A stretch of 64,000 nt of DNA from Corydoras sp. C115 (GCA_019802505.1 JAFMOC010000155.1:910001-974000), one strand, 5' to 3'; counted from the first letter of the stretch, positions 35,373 through 46,872 are shown. Notes: generated by a model not told the origin, from the letters alone. Numbers and translations are program-made.

Positions 35373-35710
35373 GACTTTACTAAATAAAAAAATATAATGA
35401 AAAGAAATAGCGTGAGATCTTGAGGTTCCTCATGCCCTAACATGATACACTCAGCAGGACAAGGCACCAATCCATTACTGGGCACACACATACAGACACA
35501 CACACACTACATTGGGGCAATTTAGAGCAGACAATTTGCCTTACATCCATGTTTTTGGACTGTGGGATGAAGCTGATGAACAAAGGAAACTCCAGCCAGA
35601 TTGGGATTCAAACCTGGATCCCCAGTGCTGAAAGGAAAACATGCTGACCACTACGCCACCGTGCCAGTATCTAATTTATATTAATTTAGTAAATTCACAT
35701 TGTATGTTTT
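35370..35710 (-). repeat. duplicated unit B
   Basis: Same order as unit A: 'gactttactaaataaaaaa', old V-SINE body, then 'aatttatattaatttagtaa'. Differs from A by many substitutions and a deletion, so the duplication is not recent. Confidence 0.75.
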
Positions 35711-36588
35711 TGGGATTTAAAAAATAAAACTGATATTTAATGACGCTGCCTCGTCTCACTGCCTGCAATGATTAGATTTCATTAAAATATCTATATTATA
35801 TATGAAATATATAAATGTTAAACAGAACCGTGCTTCAGAACATCAAGGTGGATATAATTCCCTCTCTTTTCTAATCCGCCTCCATCAGTCTCTCGTTTAT
35901 CTCGGTCCGGAGTCAGCGGCGCACAGACTCATTTCCTTCAGGCATGAGGGTGAAGGAGGGGGGGGGTCAAGCCGAGTCTCGCTCTGACGATCCTGTGTGT
36001 TCTCCTTCAACACGGAGGTCGTGTGTCAGGGGTGAGAGTTCATGCTTGAGGGTGCTGGGGGGGTGAGGGTGGCCTCAGGCAGGTAGACTCTTAATTGGCC
36101 CATAGAGATTTTTCTTGTGCTTTTGGCAGGCTGCTTCGAGACAGACGTGGCGGAAAACCCGCCGCACACAGGGATACGGACCGAGGGGCTGGGGGTTAAG
36201 AGTTTAGAGTCTGCGCTCTGACGCCCCCCCCCCCCCACCGATTGGTCCTCGAACACCGAGCTCTGAACAAAGTGTTTAAACGTAAAGCTTAAAGTTAACA
36301 CATGATGCTGCTATGTGTGAGGTTCGATCTCATCAATCGACCACACTGCGGGTTTTCAGCATGCTCTTGGGAGGAACTGGAGCCCTGGTCAAGATGGAGG
36401 TTCGGGTGGAAGTCCTTTTGGATCACATGGTTTGAAAAAAATGTGAGGGTCTGAACATTTTGAGAATCGGCATTTATATTGTGTTTACATCTTCGTCATC
36501 ATCATCATCATCAGCACCATGCCATTATTATTATTCTTAAAAGCAAAAATAATGGGGTTTCTAAAAAATGACCTCCATCATGTTCTGT
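35711..36588. other. unique sequence
   Basis: GC-richer 35870-36240; C-run near 36220. No exon recognised. Confidence 0.4.
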
Positions 36589-36832
36589 GGTGTAGGGGTC
36601 AGCGCACCTCCACCTCTCAGAGTGGTAGTTTCCGTCCAGTTCCCCGGTTTCCTCCCACAGTCCAAAAACATGCATTAAAGGTAAATGGGATGCTTAAAAT
36701 TGCCCCTACATAGTGTGAGTGAGTGTGTGCAATAGATTGGTGCCCTGTCCTGCTTGTATCTGCCCACCGCCTGTGGTTTTCTCCCCCGGATGGGCATGGG
36801 GAACCCCCACAAACCAATTAATAAGATAATGA
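36589..36832 (+). mobile_element. old V-SINE
   Basis: Head and B box much changed; recognised from 'ccggtttcctcccacagtcc' and 'ggatgggcatggggaaccc'. Confidence 0.65.
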
Positions 36833-38112
36833 GATAAGATGAGATAATGAGAACTTTTTGAAAATTGCGAATATTTTTTTTTGAGTTGAGATTTAATAAT
36901 TAAGACTTGTAAACACAATAAATCCACCTTAAGCTGGGGGTCTAAATGACCTCATCTCACTGCTGCTATATTTTGTTTGTTATATTGTTTACCCCCCCCC
37001 CCCCCCCCCCATATCAGCTAAATATCAGGTAAAAAGTTCGCAAATGCTATTTCACCCACTTCCAGTTAACCAAGTAAGATAAATTATTTATGAACATTTA
37101 AAAAAATTACCAAATAATTAACTAATTATTCTATGGATGAATTGCCCATTTTTTACTAAATGTAATAGTTCACAAGCAGAATTAATTTAAAAAGTCATTT
37201 AACATGATATAGGGGTGGTTTTTGTTTAAAAAAAAAAAGAGTTTTTATATTTTGCTTGTTTATTCTATATTTTAGATTTATATTTTATACCTAAATGCTG
37301 CTATTGAGTCTAAACCTTATATTTAAATGTAAAAGAAATAATTCTGCCTCTAAAGCTTAGGGTCAAACTGGGTCCGTGAAAAAGAATTAAAGAGAGTTAG
37401 ATAAATAAAATAAAATAAAATAGTCTCCTTGAGACACCCACAAACCCATTTCGCTCTTATTGCCAGTCGTAGCGTTGTTGCTGTTCAGTACATTACTCTA
37501 TTAATACATTTGTGCCCAAATCTGAAGACTAAAGAGAAAATCAGCGCGTGATCGGCCCGCCGTAGAGCTGCCTAACTAATAGAACTAATCTGAAGCCTTA
37601 TTTAAACATACAGCATGTAAGCACCTACATCCCTTTAAACCCCATCATCACATCTTCACCAGTGCTTCCACGGAAAGCCTCCCTATCCATCCTTGCCAGT
37701 TTGTTGACATTCTGTTGACTTTGCCATTACCTCAGAGAAGAGCAGCACAGGCTGCAGGATAATTTCATTAAGAAGAGAAGAGCTGCAGCTGCAGAAAGAC
37801 AGCGAAAGCAAGGGGAGGGAGGACACCCCGCCTTTTCCACAGTGAATGACAGGAATGTGTCGAGGAGAGTGCGAGAGTGTGTGAGAGTGTGTGTGAGAGT
37901 GTGTGAACGGCAGGATGTGCAGCTGTGTGGAGGCAAGTCATAAATACTGTCACAAAGCTCCAGTGCTTTCTAATGCACCGAGCGCTCATTGAGAGAGCAG
38001 GCCGTGGGTCAGGGCTGGGCTGCAGCCCCCCCGACGCCAAGCAATGCAGATTTACATCTACAGTTATTTTAAAAGATCGAGCTCGGCTCATAAAATATGT
38101 ACCATTTATTAA
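36833..38112. other. unique sequence with poly-C run
   Basis: Poly-C of about 18 near 36990-37010. AT-rich to 37450, GC-richer 37720-38040. No exon recognised. Confidence 0.4.
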
Positions 38113-38466
38113 TTCATTCATTCATTCATTCATTATCTCCCGCTTGATCCTCTATTAGGATCGCAGTGGGGTTCCCCATGCCCATCTAGGGGAGAACGTC
38201 TCGGGCGCTGGGCAGATACACCCAGGACAGGGCGCCAATCCATCGCAGGGCACAGACTCACTCACACATACACACTCTATATGGGGCAATTTTGAGAATT
38301 CAATTGACTTGATCCATGTTTTTGGACTGTGGGAGGAAACCGGAGAACCCGGAGGAAAACGCAGACACAGGGAGAACATGGAAACTCCACCCAGATGGGG
38401 ATTCGAACCGGGAATCCCTAGCGCTGAGAGGAGAACATGCTAAACAACTAAGCCACCGCGCCACCC
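38113..38466 (-). mobile_element. V-SINE
   Basis: Near full length, with a small deletion in the central block ('ggaggaaaacgcagacac'). Confidence 0.85.
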
Positions 38467-39247
38467 TAAGTATTATAATATTTGTCGCAATAACTTCAGA
38501 CCTGCAACATTAATCTGTCTGGTTCTTAAAGCTCTAAAGATGGGTCCAGTCCTCGTGCTGGTGTCCTAACATGGACTCTAATGATGTATGATGTTAGGTG
38601 ATCGACACTTTACGTGGAAGTTGTTTGTACGTATATTAGGAACAGACATATTGCAGCACGTCGTCTGTGAACTTTGTTTACTCAGGGTGAGTCCCGGCAC
38701 CCTGGAGCACATTATCCATCTATTAAAGCCCTGTAATTATTTACCTTCCTCCTCCTAAAAAAAAAGGCAACGTCAGCCAGATAAAGAAGAGCCTCTCGCT
38801 TCACAAGTGTTGTTTAACTTGAGTCAGAAGAGGGCTCCGGGACTACAGTCGCTCCGTATTGTCAGAGCAAACATTCCTGAGCGTCAGATCACGACGACGG
38901 ATACACACGCATACAGCCCCCCACGCCACCGCCCACATTCCCATTCCCTGGTTGCAGAGGGCAGGTCCCGGTCTAGCAGAGGCCAAAGAGTCACGCCGGA
39001 CAATGAGCATAATGTCCATCAACCAGGATCCGTCACAGGCAACAAGGTGTGTACCATCCTGCCCCGGGGGCCCTGAGTCAATATTTGAGCTGGCTCTTGC
39101 GTACGCGCTTGCCACAATAAAAGCAACTTGGGGCGATTGAGCAGAAGTGAGGGGATGGGGCAGATAACAAAATGTTCTCTTCAGGCCAAAGAAGTGGGTT
39201 GTGGGTTTTAGTGATGGACAGATGAGCAAATGTTGGTCCACAGACGA
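38467..39247. other. unique sequence
   Basis: GC-richer 38830-39100. No exon recognised. Confidence 0.4.
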
Positions 39248-39412
39248 GACACACCCTTCTTGGACTCATCTAATGTTGGCTCACCTGATTCGATGCTCTT
39301 TTTTTGTCTTAAAAACCCAAAATAAAGACATCATTAAACACGTCCCACGTCCAGCAAACGGTCTTCGCTTGTTTTGCGAAGAGCTCTGCTCATAAAATAT
39401 GTACCATGTATT
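39248..39412 (+). repeat. local duplicate, copy 1
   Basis: 'tgttggctcacctgattcga' and 'catcattaaacacgtccc' recur at 40462-40590. The trailing 'cataaaatatgtaccat' recurs at about 38091 and 39932. Confidence 0.7.
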
Positions 39413-39414
39413 CA

Positions 39415-39656
39415 TTGTTCACGTAACACCACCTCGCGCTCTCTGTTTAAGACTGATCTAAAAACTCTTCTTTTTAAATTAGCGTTTAACTGTTAATTAA
39501 TTATTATTGATATAATTTTTATCTTTGTAATTTATTTCATTCTACTTTCTTTTGCACATGATTATTTTTAAATGTAAATCTTTTTTAATATGTATGTTTT
39601 GTACAGCGTCCTTGGGTGTTCTGAAAGGTGCTTTCAAATAAAATGTATTATTATTA
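39415..39656 (+). mobile_element. LINE 3' end with last reverse-transcriptase residues
   Basis: A frame at 39440-39496 reads SLFKTDLKTLLFKLAFNC then stop. This resembles the extreme C-terminus of fish non-LTR ORF2 proteins (pattern S..F+..L+T.LF..AF). A 3' UTR follows, ending 'cagcgtccttgggtgttctg', then 'aataaaatgtattattatt'. Family (L2/Rex1-like) not settled. Confidence 0.6.
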
Positions 39657-39665
39657 TTCATTGAA

Positions 39666-39667
39666 AA

Positions 39668-39712
<45 letters not shown>
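39666..39712. repeat. (AAT)n microsatellite
   Basis: About 15 units; follows the LINE tail. Confidence 0.9.
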
Positions 39713-39714
<2 letters not shown>

Positions 39715-40232
39715 CATTCTTACATAGGGCATGGGGTTAGCATGTCTGCCGCTCAGTACTTGGGATCCAGGGTCGAATTTCAATCTGGGTGGAGTTTCCA
39801 TGTGTCCGTGTGGGTTTCCTCCTGGTTCTACAGTATCCTACCACAGTCCAAATTTGTCCCCTAGTGTGTGTACCCACCAATGGATTGGCACCCTGTTCTC
39901 GGTGTATCTGCCATAGGGACCCCCCTCCTAATAAAATATGTACCATTTAATCATAAAAAAAAAAAAATAATAATAATAATACTTAATTCTTATATAGGAT
40001 GGCATGGGGTTAATAATTTTAATCTTGGTGGAGTTTCCATGTGTCCGTGTGGGTTTCCTCCATGTTCAAGAGTTTCCTACCACAGTCCAAATTTTAATTA
40101 AAGGTTAATTGGCTGCTCTAAATTGCCCCTAGTGTGTGTACCCACCAATGGATTGCCGCCCTGTTCTCAGTGTATCTGCCATAGGGACCCCCCCCCAACC
40201 CTAGTAGAGGCTTAAGTGGAGGATAATGACTT
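39713..40232 (+). repeat. tandem duplicate of an old V-SINE
   Basis: Two units, starting at about 39713 ('acttcattcttacataggg') and 39981 ('acttaattcttatatagg'). Each carries the same diverged V-SINE with 'tccatgtgtccgtgtggg' and 'ctgccatagggaccccc'. Confidence 0.75.
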
Positions 40233-40241
40233 GAGATGATA

Positions 40242-40391
40242 GAATTCTTACATATTCATTCATTATCTTCCACTTTATCCTCTATTAGGGTCGCGGTGGG
40301 GTTCCCCATGCCCATCCAGGGGAGAACGTTTCGGGCGCTGGGCAGATACACCCAGGACAGGGCGCCAATCCATCGCTGGAATTCTTACATA
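40242..40391 (-). mobile_element. 5'-truncated V-SINE with 13-bp target duplication
   Basis: 'gaattcttacata' at 40242-40254 and 40379-40391 encloses the tail half of the element. Confidence 0.9.
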
Positions 40392-40461
40392 ATTAATACA
40401 TTAAATTAAATTATCAAAATCATAGATTTCATTTGAATTTTTTTATCTTTGCAACTTTGGA

Positions 40462-40592
40462 TGAACCAAGATGTTCTTGGACTCCCCTCATGTTGGCTCA
40501 CCTGATTCGATGCTCGTTTTATGTCTTGAAAACCTACAAAATAAAGACAACGCACATCATTAAACACGTCCCGCGTCCAGCAAATGGTCTAA
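40462..40592 (+). repeat. local duplicate, copy 2
   Basis: Partner of 39248-39370. Confidence 0.7.
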
Positions 40593-41879
40593 AGTACGAG
40601 TAATTATGGATGAGGATTTAATGGTACCTTCTCTTTGCCCTTTAAAGGCATCGCTTCTGAACCGTCGCCGTAGAGTAACCCCGTCAAAAGCCTAAAGCAT
40701 CGATGCATGAGCTTCTGCGCTTGTTTCTGAAGGGTTTAAGCGTCTGCTAAGATACCATTCTTGCCAGTCAAGTAATGTCACCAGACTCTGTTTGGTGCAA
40801 CCACGCTATCCCACTTACAGAGTCAATGCGGCCCTTGGATCCGCTCATGCTGGAACAAGTGGCAGGACCCTGGAGGAGCCACTCTGCTGGGAGGGATCAG
40901 CAACCCGTGGATACACTTTCATCCTGGCAACGGATTCTCCGGGCCTTTCTGCTCTGGCCTAAACAGACGTGTTTACCTAAAGGATAAGGGGAGCTTGGGG
41001 GAAGGGGGGACCTCACCTGCTGGCCCTGGGGTTGCTATGAATACCCCAGTAATCCCCCTAAGTCCATGCAAGCGCACCGAGCCTGGAGTTGCCGAGCCCC
41101 GAAAAGAAGTACTGTGTTTCTTGGACTTCCATGGCAACGGCCATCTCCACAAGCAGGACCCCGTCATGAGGCGAATCCCAGCCCCGGCCTTGTTCCCTGC
41201 TGTTTGGAAGCCTTTCACGCCGCGCTGTGTTTACCTCTCCCACTAGACACTGGCCGGCATGTTAAATTAACACCCTGACAGTAAAGCATTAGTGTCCCTT
41301 TCTGAACGACAGGCATGTTTAGTCTTGTGCAACCACGGCCATGGTGAGGATTAGCGGAAGGAAATATAGATTGGCCATAAGGAAGCTGTTAAATCGGCCG
41401 ACTCCTCGAACAAAGGGGCTAATTCATTTATGGCATTCCAGCCCGTGAGACGGTGAGGTCATCTAATTGATTTTTCCCACTTTTCCCCATTCGGCGGCTC
41501 AGGGAACCTGCATGCCCAGGGTTACCCAACAGTGTGAATGGCGCGAGCGGGGGATAATATTAACACTAAATGGTTATAGTAATTTACGGCTTGTGCCGAG
41601 CCGTCGGACGGGAGGGGGGGTGGGGGGGTGGGGAGGGAGATAACTGACCTTTGTGACTAGAGCCAAAATCCCCATGGGCCTAATTCAGCAGGGGTATGGA
41701 CCCCACAGCAGCAATGGGAAGATGCCCCGAACATAATGCACACAATAGGCAATTGTACAATGGTTTCTCTTTCTGTCCTTTAGAGCATCAAGCCCAGGGG
41801 ACAGTAAAGGGAGACTCCAGCCTGTTGCTTTCTCAGGCAGAAATGGGAGGGGGGTGTTAACTGGGCCATTTAGAGGGGT
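40593..41879. other. long GC-mixed unique island
   Basis: About 1.3 kb without SINE. 41280-41560 is rich in TAAT-type and palindromic short words typical of regulatory DNA, but this is only an impression. G-run at 41610-41640. Confidence 0.35.
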
Positions 41880-42101
41880 ACTAATACCTCATTAGGATCC
41901 AACTCGGTGTAGAACGCAGGAATTGGACTGGAGCATAATGAGGTGGTTCCACAGAAAATTGAGGGTATAAACCACCAACAGAATCATACCTGCTGTGTGG
42001 TGGTACTATTGGGGTGCTGACCATTAGAAACAAACAGATGGACAACAGTTTGGAAAGTCCATCATTACTGGAGAACATAGACGTGTCCAAATTTTTGACT
42101 G
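41880..42101 (-). mobile_element. MITE fragment (copy 6)
   Basis: Keeps 'gtggtactattggggtgctg' and an outer end 'gtccaaatttttgactggg', the reverse of the Tc1-like end. The middle is diverged. A V-SINE inserted directly beside its outer end. Confidence 0.65.
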
Positions 42102-42453
42102 GGACTCTCAAGCGGGCGGCACGGTGGCTTAGTGGTCAGCACGTTCACCTCTCAGCACTAGGGATTCCCTGTTCGAATCCCCATCTGAGTGGAGATTCCA
42201 TGTTCTCCCCGTGGGTTTCCTCCGGGTTCTCCGGTTTCCTCCCTCAGTCCAAAAACATGGATCAAGGTAAATTGAGTTCTCCAAACTCAGAGTGTGTCTG
42301 TGTGAGAGTGTGTGCCCAGCGATAGATGGGCATCCTGTCCTGGGTGTATCTGCCCAGCACCCGAAACATTCTCCCCTGGATGGGCATGGGGAACCCCCCC
42401 ACGACCCTAAAAGAGGATAAAGTGGAAAATAATGAATGAATGGACTCTCAAGC
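42102..42453 (+). mobile_element. V-SINE with 12-bp target duplication
   Basis: 'ggactctcaagc' at 42102-42113 and 42442-42453. Inserted just outside the MITE end. Confidence 0.92.
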
Positions 42454-44006
42454 TTCATATTTGGATTTTGTCTCCAAGGACCTGGGAACTGATGTCTAAT
42501 TGACCACAGGATGGTGGTACATTTCGGACTGATCCAGGCCATAAAGATTTTGTTTATTCTCATCTCCAGACCTCAAAACGTTCAACCAAAAAAAGGGCCG
42601 AATGTTGCAAACGGCAGCAAAGTAGCTACACCTGGTGAAGTTAACCAGCTATCTGCCTTTGATTAGATCTTTGTGGGTGGCATGAACCTTGCCCCGGCCG
42701 GGCCCTTCATCAACTGCACTCAGCACGGGACAGAGGCATCGCAAAGCCCATAGGGGAAGACCCACCGCCAAAAACAAGCCGGCGAACAAATGGTAACATG
42801 AGCGAAACTGCCCAAGAACCAGTGAATTTATTTCTTTTTTTTTTCTATCCCCCCAAGCCGTATTCACAGAGTGACGATCTGCCCACCCTCCGCGTCCCAC
42901 CCCCGGCCCTCGCCAGCACCACTAGAAAGAAGATGGGAGGGATGGAAGAGAAAGAACAAGCCTGTCCTTTGGGGCAGGAAAGAAATAAAGCTTTGTGAGT
43001 GTCGGCAGCGGTGGCACATTTGACAGGTCTTTACCAGCCTTCGTCTCCTTTGTGTCGCCCGGATAATGGAGCAAAACACAAACTGAGCCACTGTGGCGTT
43101 GTGGCCCTGGCTATTAGTCAACGTGACGGCCTTTGGAGATGCTAATGGCCATATAGTGTGTCCTCCCCCTCTTTGGAAGCTGGTTATCTGATCGCACAAA
43201 GGCATTCTGCTGGAGGTTGACTTCTCTTTTGCGCCTTTTCAGACCGTACAGAGTCATTAGGTTAAGGTCTCCTTTTTCGTGGAACCCCCCCACCCCATAC
43301 CTCAATCCACCACCTCACGGTTGTTTTTTTTTAACGAACACAGAACGTTATCTTCCTCGGGAGACGTTGAGCCTTCTAATCATGGCTGCGCTGTATATAC
43401 GTACCGGGGAATGAATGGCTGCACAGTTCGAATGTATACACCGACGGCCCTCAGGAGCCCGGGGTCGGTCTGCAGAATGGAGAAGGAGGAAACCGAAATC
43501 CCCCCTCCATTCCCTTTGTCCCCCTGCGGCGGCGTAGCGATGCCAGTAACAATCAGGTCCTTGTGAAACGGGAGAGGATGCCCAGAAGTTAAAGACCTCT
43601 CAGCCTCGTTTTATTCAGCAAGCCCACCATTCGGCGGCGCACACAAAGCCCACAGGTCCGACTCCTCGGCCAGGAGGACGTGGAGACGTTACCGAGTCCA
43701 TTCACGCCGTCCACAGGTCGTATTTCCGCTGCGGGACATGAGCAGAACGATCAGACATGCACACATTCGCACCTCTTCGGTTGGACGGGGAATTTCAAAC
43801 CGAGAAAGAGGCCAAATATGTTATGCAAAGTATGTTCTCACAAGTATGCAGACACCTCGCGGTTACAAAGGCTTGGTCCTCACAAGGTTCCGGCCTTAAA
43901 AACCAACAACAGGAGGTTTTACCCAACACTGACGCTTTGGCTTGTTCTTCAGCCAAACGTTTGTTTGTCCTGTACAAATACACATCGTTGTTCGATTACC
44001 ACGACA
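42454..44006. other. long GC-rich unique island
   Basis: About 1.5 kb free of SINEs. Several open frames, none with a recognisable domain. Poly-T and poly-C spots near 42835 and 43285. Confidence 0.35.
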
Positions 44007-44308
44007 TTGGACATACTTACTCTGTAGGTTGGACATACTTACTCTGTAGGTTGGACATACTTACTCTGTAGGTTGGACATACTCTGTAGGTTGGACATAC
44101 TTACTCTGTAGGTTGGACATACTTACTCTGTAGGTTGGACATACTAACTCTGTAGGTTGGACATACTAACTCTGTAGGTTGGACATACTTACTCCGTAGG
44201 TTGGACATACTTACTCCGTAGGTTGGACATACTTACTCTGTAGGTTGGACATACTTACTCTGTAGGTTGGACATACTTACTCTGTAGGTTGGACATACTT
44301 ACACTGTG
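44007..44308 (+). repeat. 22-bp minisatellite, about 14 units
   Basis: Unit begins 'ttggacatac' and ends 'ctctgtagg'. One unit lacks 4 bases ('ttac'); variants carry 'taac' or 'tccg'. Otherwise nearly identical, so it is young or homogenised. Confidence 0.95.
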
Positions 44309-44344
44309 GGACCCTGCAGAGGTTTATATACTATTTACAAACAT

Positions 44345-44727
44345 CTTCATTCCATTCATTATCTTCCGCTTTATCCTCTATTAGGGTCGTGTGTGTGTGT
44401 GTGTGTGTGTGTGGGGGGGGGGGGGGGTTCCCCATGCCCATCCAGGGGAGAACGTCTCAGGCGCTGGGCAGATACACCCAGGACAGGGCGCCAACCTATC
44501 GCTGGACACACACTCACTCACACAGACACACTCTATATGGGGCAATTTGGAGAACTCAATTGACTTGATCCATGTTTTTGGACTGTGGGAGGAAACCGGA
44601 GAACCCGGAGGAAACCCACGTGGACACCGGGAGAACATGGAAACTCCACCCAGATGGGGATTCAAACCGGGAATCCCTAGTGCTGAGAGGAGAACATGCT
44701 AAACACTAAGCCACCGTGCCGCCTTCT
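44345..44727 (-). mobile_element. V-SINE with (GT)n-G15 in its G-run
   Basis: (GT)n at about 44388-44412 followed by 15 G (44413-44427). Otherwise full length. Confidence 0.88.
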
Positions 44728-44763
44728 TTTAGATTAAAATTTTAAAAAAAAATTCTTTCTTTC

Positions 44764-45092
44764 GGGGCGGCATGGTGGCTTAGTGGTTGGCATGTCCCCG
44801 GTTCGAATCCCAATCTGGGTGGAGTTCCCATGTTCTCCCCGTGTCCACATGGGTTTCCTCCGGGTTCTCCGGTTTCCTCCCACAGTCCAAAAACATGGAT
44901 AAAGGTCAATTGAGTTCTCCAAATCGCCCCATATAGAGTGTGTCTGTGTTTGAGTATGTGTCCAGTGATAGATTGGTGTCCTGTCCTGGGTGTAACTGCC
45001 CAGCACCCGAGACGTTCTCCCCTCGATGGGCATGGGGAACCCCCTCTCCACACGACCCTAATAGAGGATAAAGCAGAAGATAATGGATGGAT
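44764..45092 (+). mobile_element. V-SINE
   Basis: Head-to-head with the previous copy. Small deletion before the B box; tail (ATGG)n. Confidence 0.85.
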
Positions 45093-46179
45093 AAATAATA
45101 ATAACGGATGCGTAAATTCGCGCTTACACCATCTGCAGTAAACGTCATCACACTGAAGCCGGTTAAAGGTAAACAAACTCGAACTCCGACGCAGCTTTAA
45201 TTTCATTAATATTCTATTTTATTTTGAGCTTCAACACCAATTTAATAAATAAACTGCGTTAAGTGCCATACGACATGCAGAGATCACGATCCACAACGAA
45301 GAATTGTCGCACCGATATACATTTTCGCACAAGCATCGCACTTCCAGGTCGCAGCGCCTTAGTTGGCAACGCGTACGTTCCACAATATTTACGTATTTAT
45401 AAGGGATGTGAATACTAAAGTCCTCCGGAGGAAACAAAACGGCGCCTGAAGTATTTTTTAAGGGGAATTTAAAGGCGTTTGAACTGCACTGACGGATAAA
45501 TAGAACTTTAAATTTAAAAAAAAGATGATGGAACCTCTTAATTTCTTAGCACTGTGTCCGCGAATTGTGTACAAGCTGGCCGGGATCCAACGAGGATGAG
45601 CCAAATCGGTTAATTAGGGAAATTTAATCTGCCATCAACACAGCGATCCCGTCAATGATGCAGCACGGACGGTATTTCTTTGAATATTGTAACTACAGAC
45701 TCGTCTCCGTCGGTAGGACAGCCCTCGACTTGACTGATGGCAGATGTTTTTTTTTTTAATGGACACCAGGATTTTTTTTTAAGCAGCTAATAAACAGTCC
45801 GTCTGCGTTCAATGTAATAAAAAAAGACTTTCCGTGCCCTCCTCGCTCCCCTCTGCCCCCGAAGGAGCAGCTCTGGAGAGCAGATCAAGTGCTGTAATGT
45901 TTTCCAGGAGGTCTGGTCTCGGGGACCGAAGCAGGCCTGTGATTTGTACTCCTCCTCGGCCGTGATCAAATGTTCAGCAACATTAAAGAGGCTCCTACAC
46001 ACTCGACTCGGTTCCAGGCGGGAGGAGGCGTTGTGAAAGGGGGAGGCGAGGTTGGGCATGTGTGTGTTTACAGAGTGATGGAGCACGGAACACGTCGGGG
46101 GCTAAAATCCGGAGGAGAGGGTATCTTTTAGGACTCGTCCTTTTGATCAGTGCACGTTTGTCTCGGGCGCGGCAGGTCT
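45093..46179 (-). other. probable opa1 3' UTR exon and downstream flank
   Basis: If the small UTR intron at 46180-46291 is used, the last exon starts at 46179 and runs leftward. Candidate poly(A) signals on the minus strand are AATAAA at 45218-45223 and ATTAAA at 45755-45760, 45624-45629 and 45241-45246. I cannot choose among them. A 99-codon open frame at 45787-46086 is not recognisable. Confidence 0.4.
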
Positions 46180-46291
46180 CTGGGAAGGAAAAAAAAAAAA
46201 AAGATAAACAAAGGGCATTGTGTGCTGAGATTTAACTCTTAATTTGATTTCGAAAGACCAAAGAGCGAGAGGGGTCGAGGGAAGCGGGTAC
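46180..46291 (-). other. candidate small intron in opa1 3' UTR
   Basis: Donor 'caacag|gtaccc' begins 9 bases after the stop codon. Acceptor 'ccttcccag|agacc', preceded by a long T tract, lies 112 bases on. The signals are strong but there is no transcript evidence. Confidence 0.5.
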
Positions 46292-46299
46292 CTGTTGCA

Positions 46300-46364
46300 C
46301 TACTTCTCTTTGTGAAGAGCTTCGATGAAGGCTTCAAGCTTCTCCTGGATTTCCCGAACTTTTT
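46300..46364 (-). CDS. opa1: opa1, terminal coding exon
   Basis: This exon encodes the last residues of OPA1, a dynamin-like GTPase of the mitochondrial inner membrane that drives inner-membrane fusion and cristae maintenance. After the acceptor 'ctctgtgcag', two bases complete a split lysine codon. The frame then reads KVREIQEKLEAFIEALHKEK and stops (TAG at 46302-46300). The sequence matches the conserved helical C-terminus of vertebrate OPA1, part of the GTPase effector region that packs against the bundle signalling element. The phase (1) fits the donor at 62756 exactly. The exon begins 16.4 kb from its upstream partner. Confidence 0.95.
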
Positions 46365-46513
46365 CTGCACAGAGAATAAATGACGGCACTTAATGGATTT
46401 TAAAAAGATAACAATAATAGTAAATAATTGAGGGGTGGATCACAAAAATATTGTTATTTAAGGAAGGAGAACATGCTGAATCCTCACAAAAAGAAACCTT
46501 CGAATACATCAAA

Positions 46514-46869
46514 TACAGTACCAGTCAGAATTAGGCCAAGCCCCCTTCTTGCTCCATCCATGTCCTCCACTTACCATATAGATGGAGTTTGTAGTTCTAT
46601 AATTACAGACTGTAGTCCATCTGTGTTCTGTTAGTTCTCTGTTCTCTGTTGGTCAGGAGCATCACAGAACAGGTATCATTTGGGTGGTGGATTGTTTATG
46701 GTCAGTTCTGCAGTGACACTGATGTGGTGAGGGGGGGTTTTAGTGCAGCAGCGCTGCTGGAGTTTCATTTAAACACCTCAGTGACACTGCTGGGATAGGA
46801 CTAATGCACCCACCCAATAACCCCTGCTCTGTGGTGGTACCATTGGGGTCCTGACCATTAGAGACCATA
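46514..46869 (-). mobile_element. MITE copy 4
   Basis: Outer end 'tacagtaccagtcagaatta' at 46514 is close to fish Tc1-like termini. The far end is lost; the next copy starts 3 bases later. Confidence 0.75.
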
Positions 46870-46872
46870 GTG

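Noticed and set aside
44007..44308. CRISPR-like array
   Set aside because: The 22-bp units are contiguous with no unique spacers, and the DNA is vertebrate; it is a minisatellite.
45787..46086. 99-codon minus frame just downstream of the opa1 stop
   Set aside because: It lies in the probable 3' UTR and has no recognisable domain.
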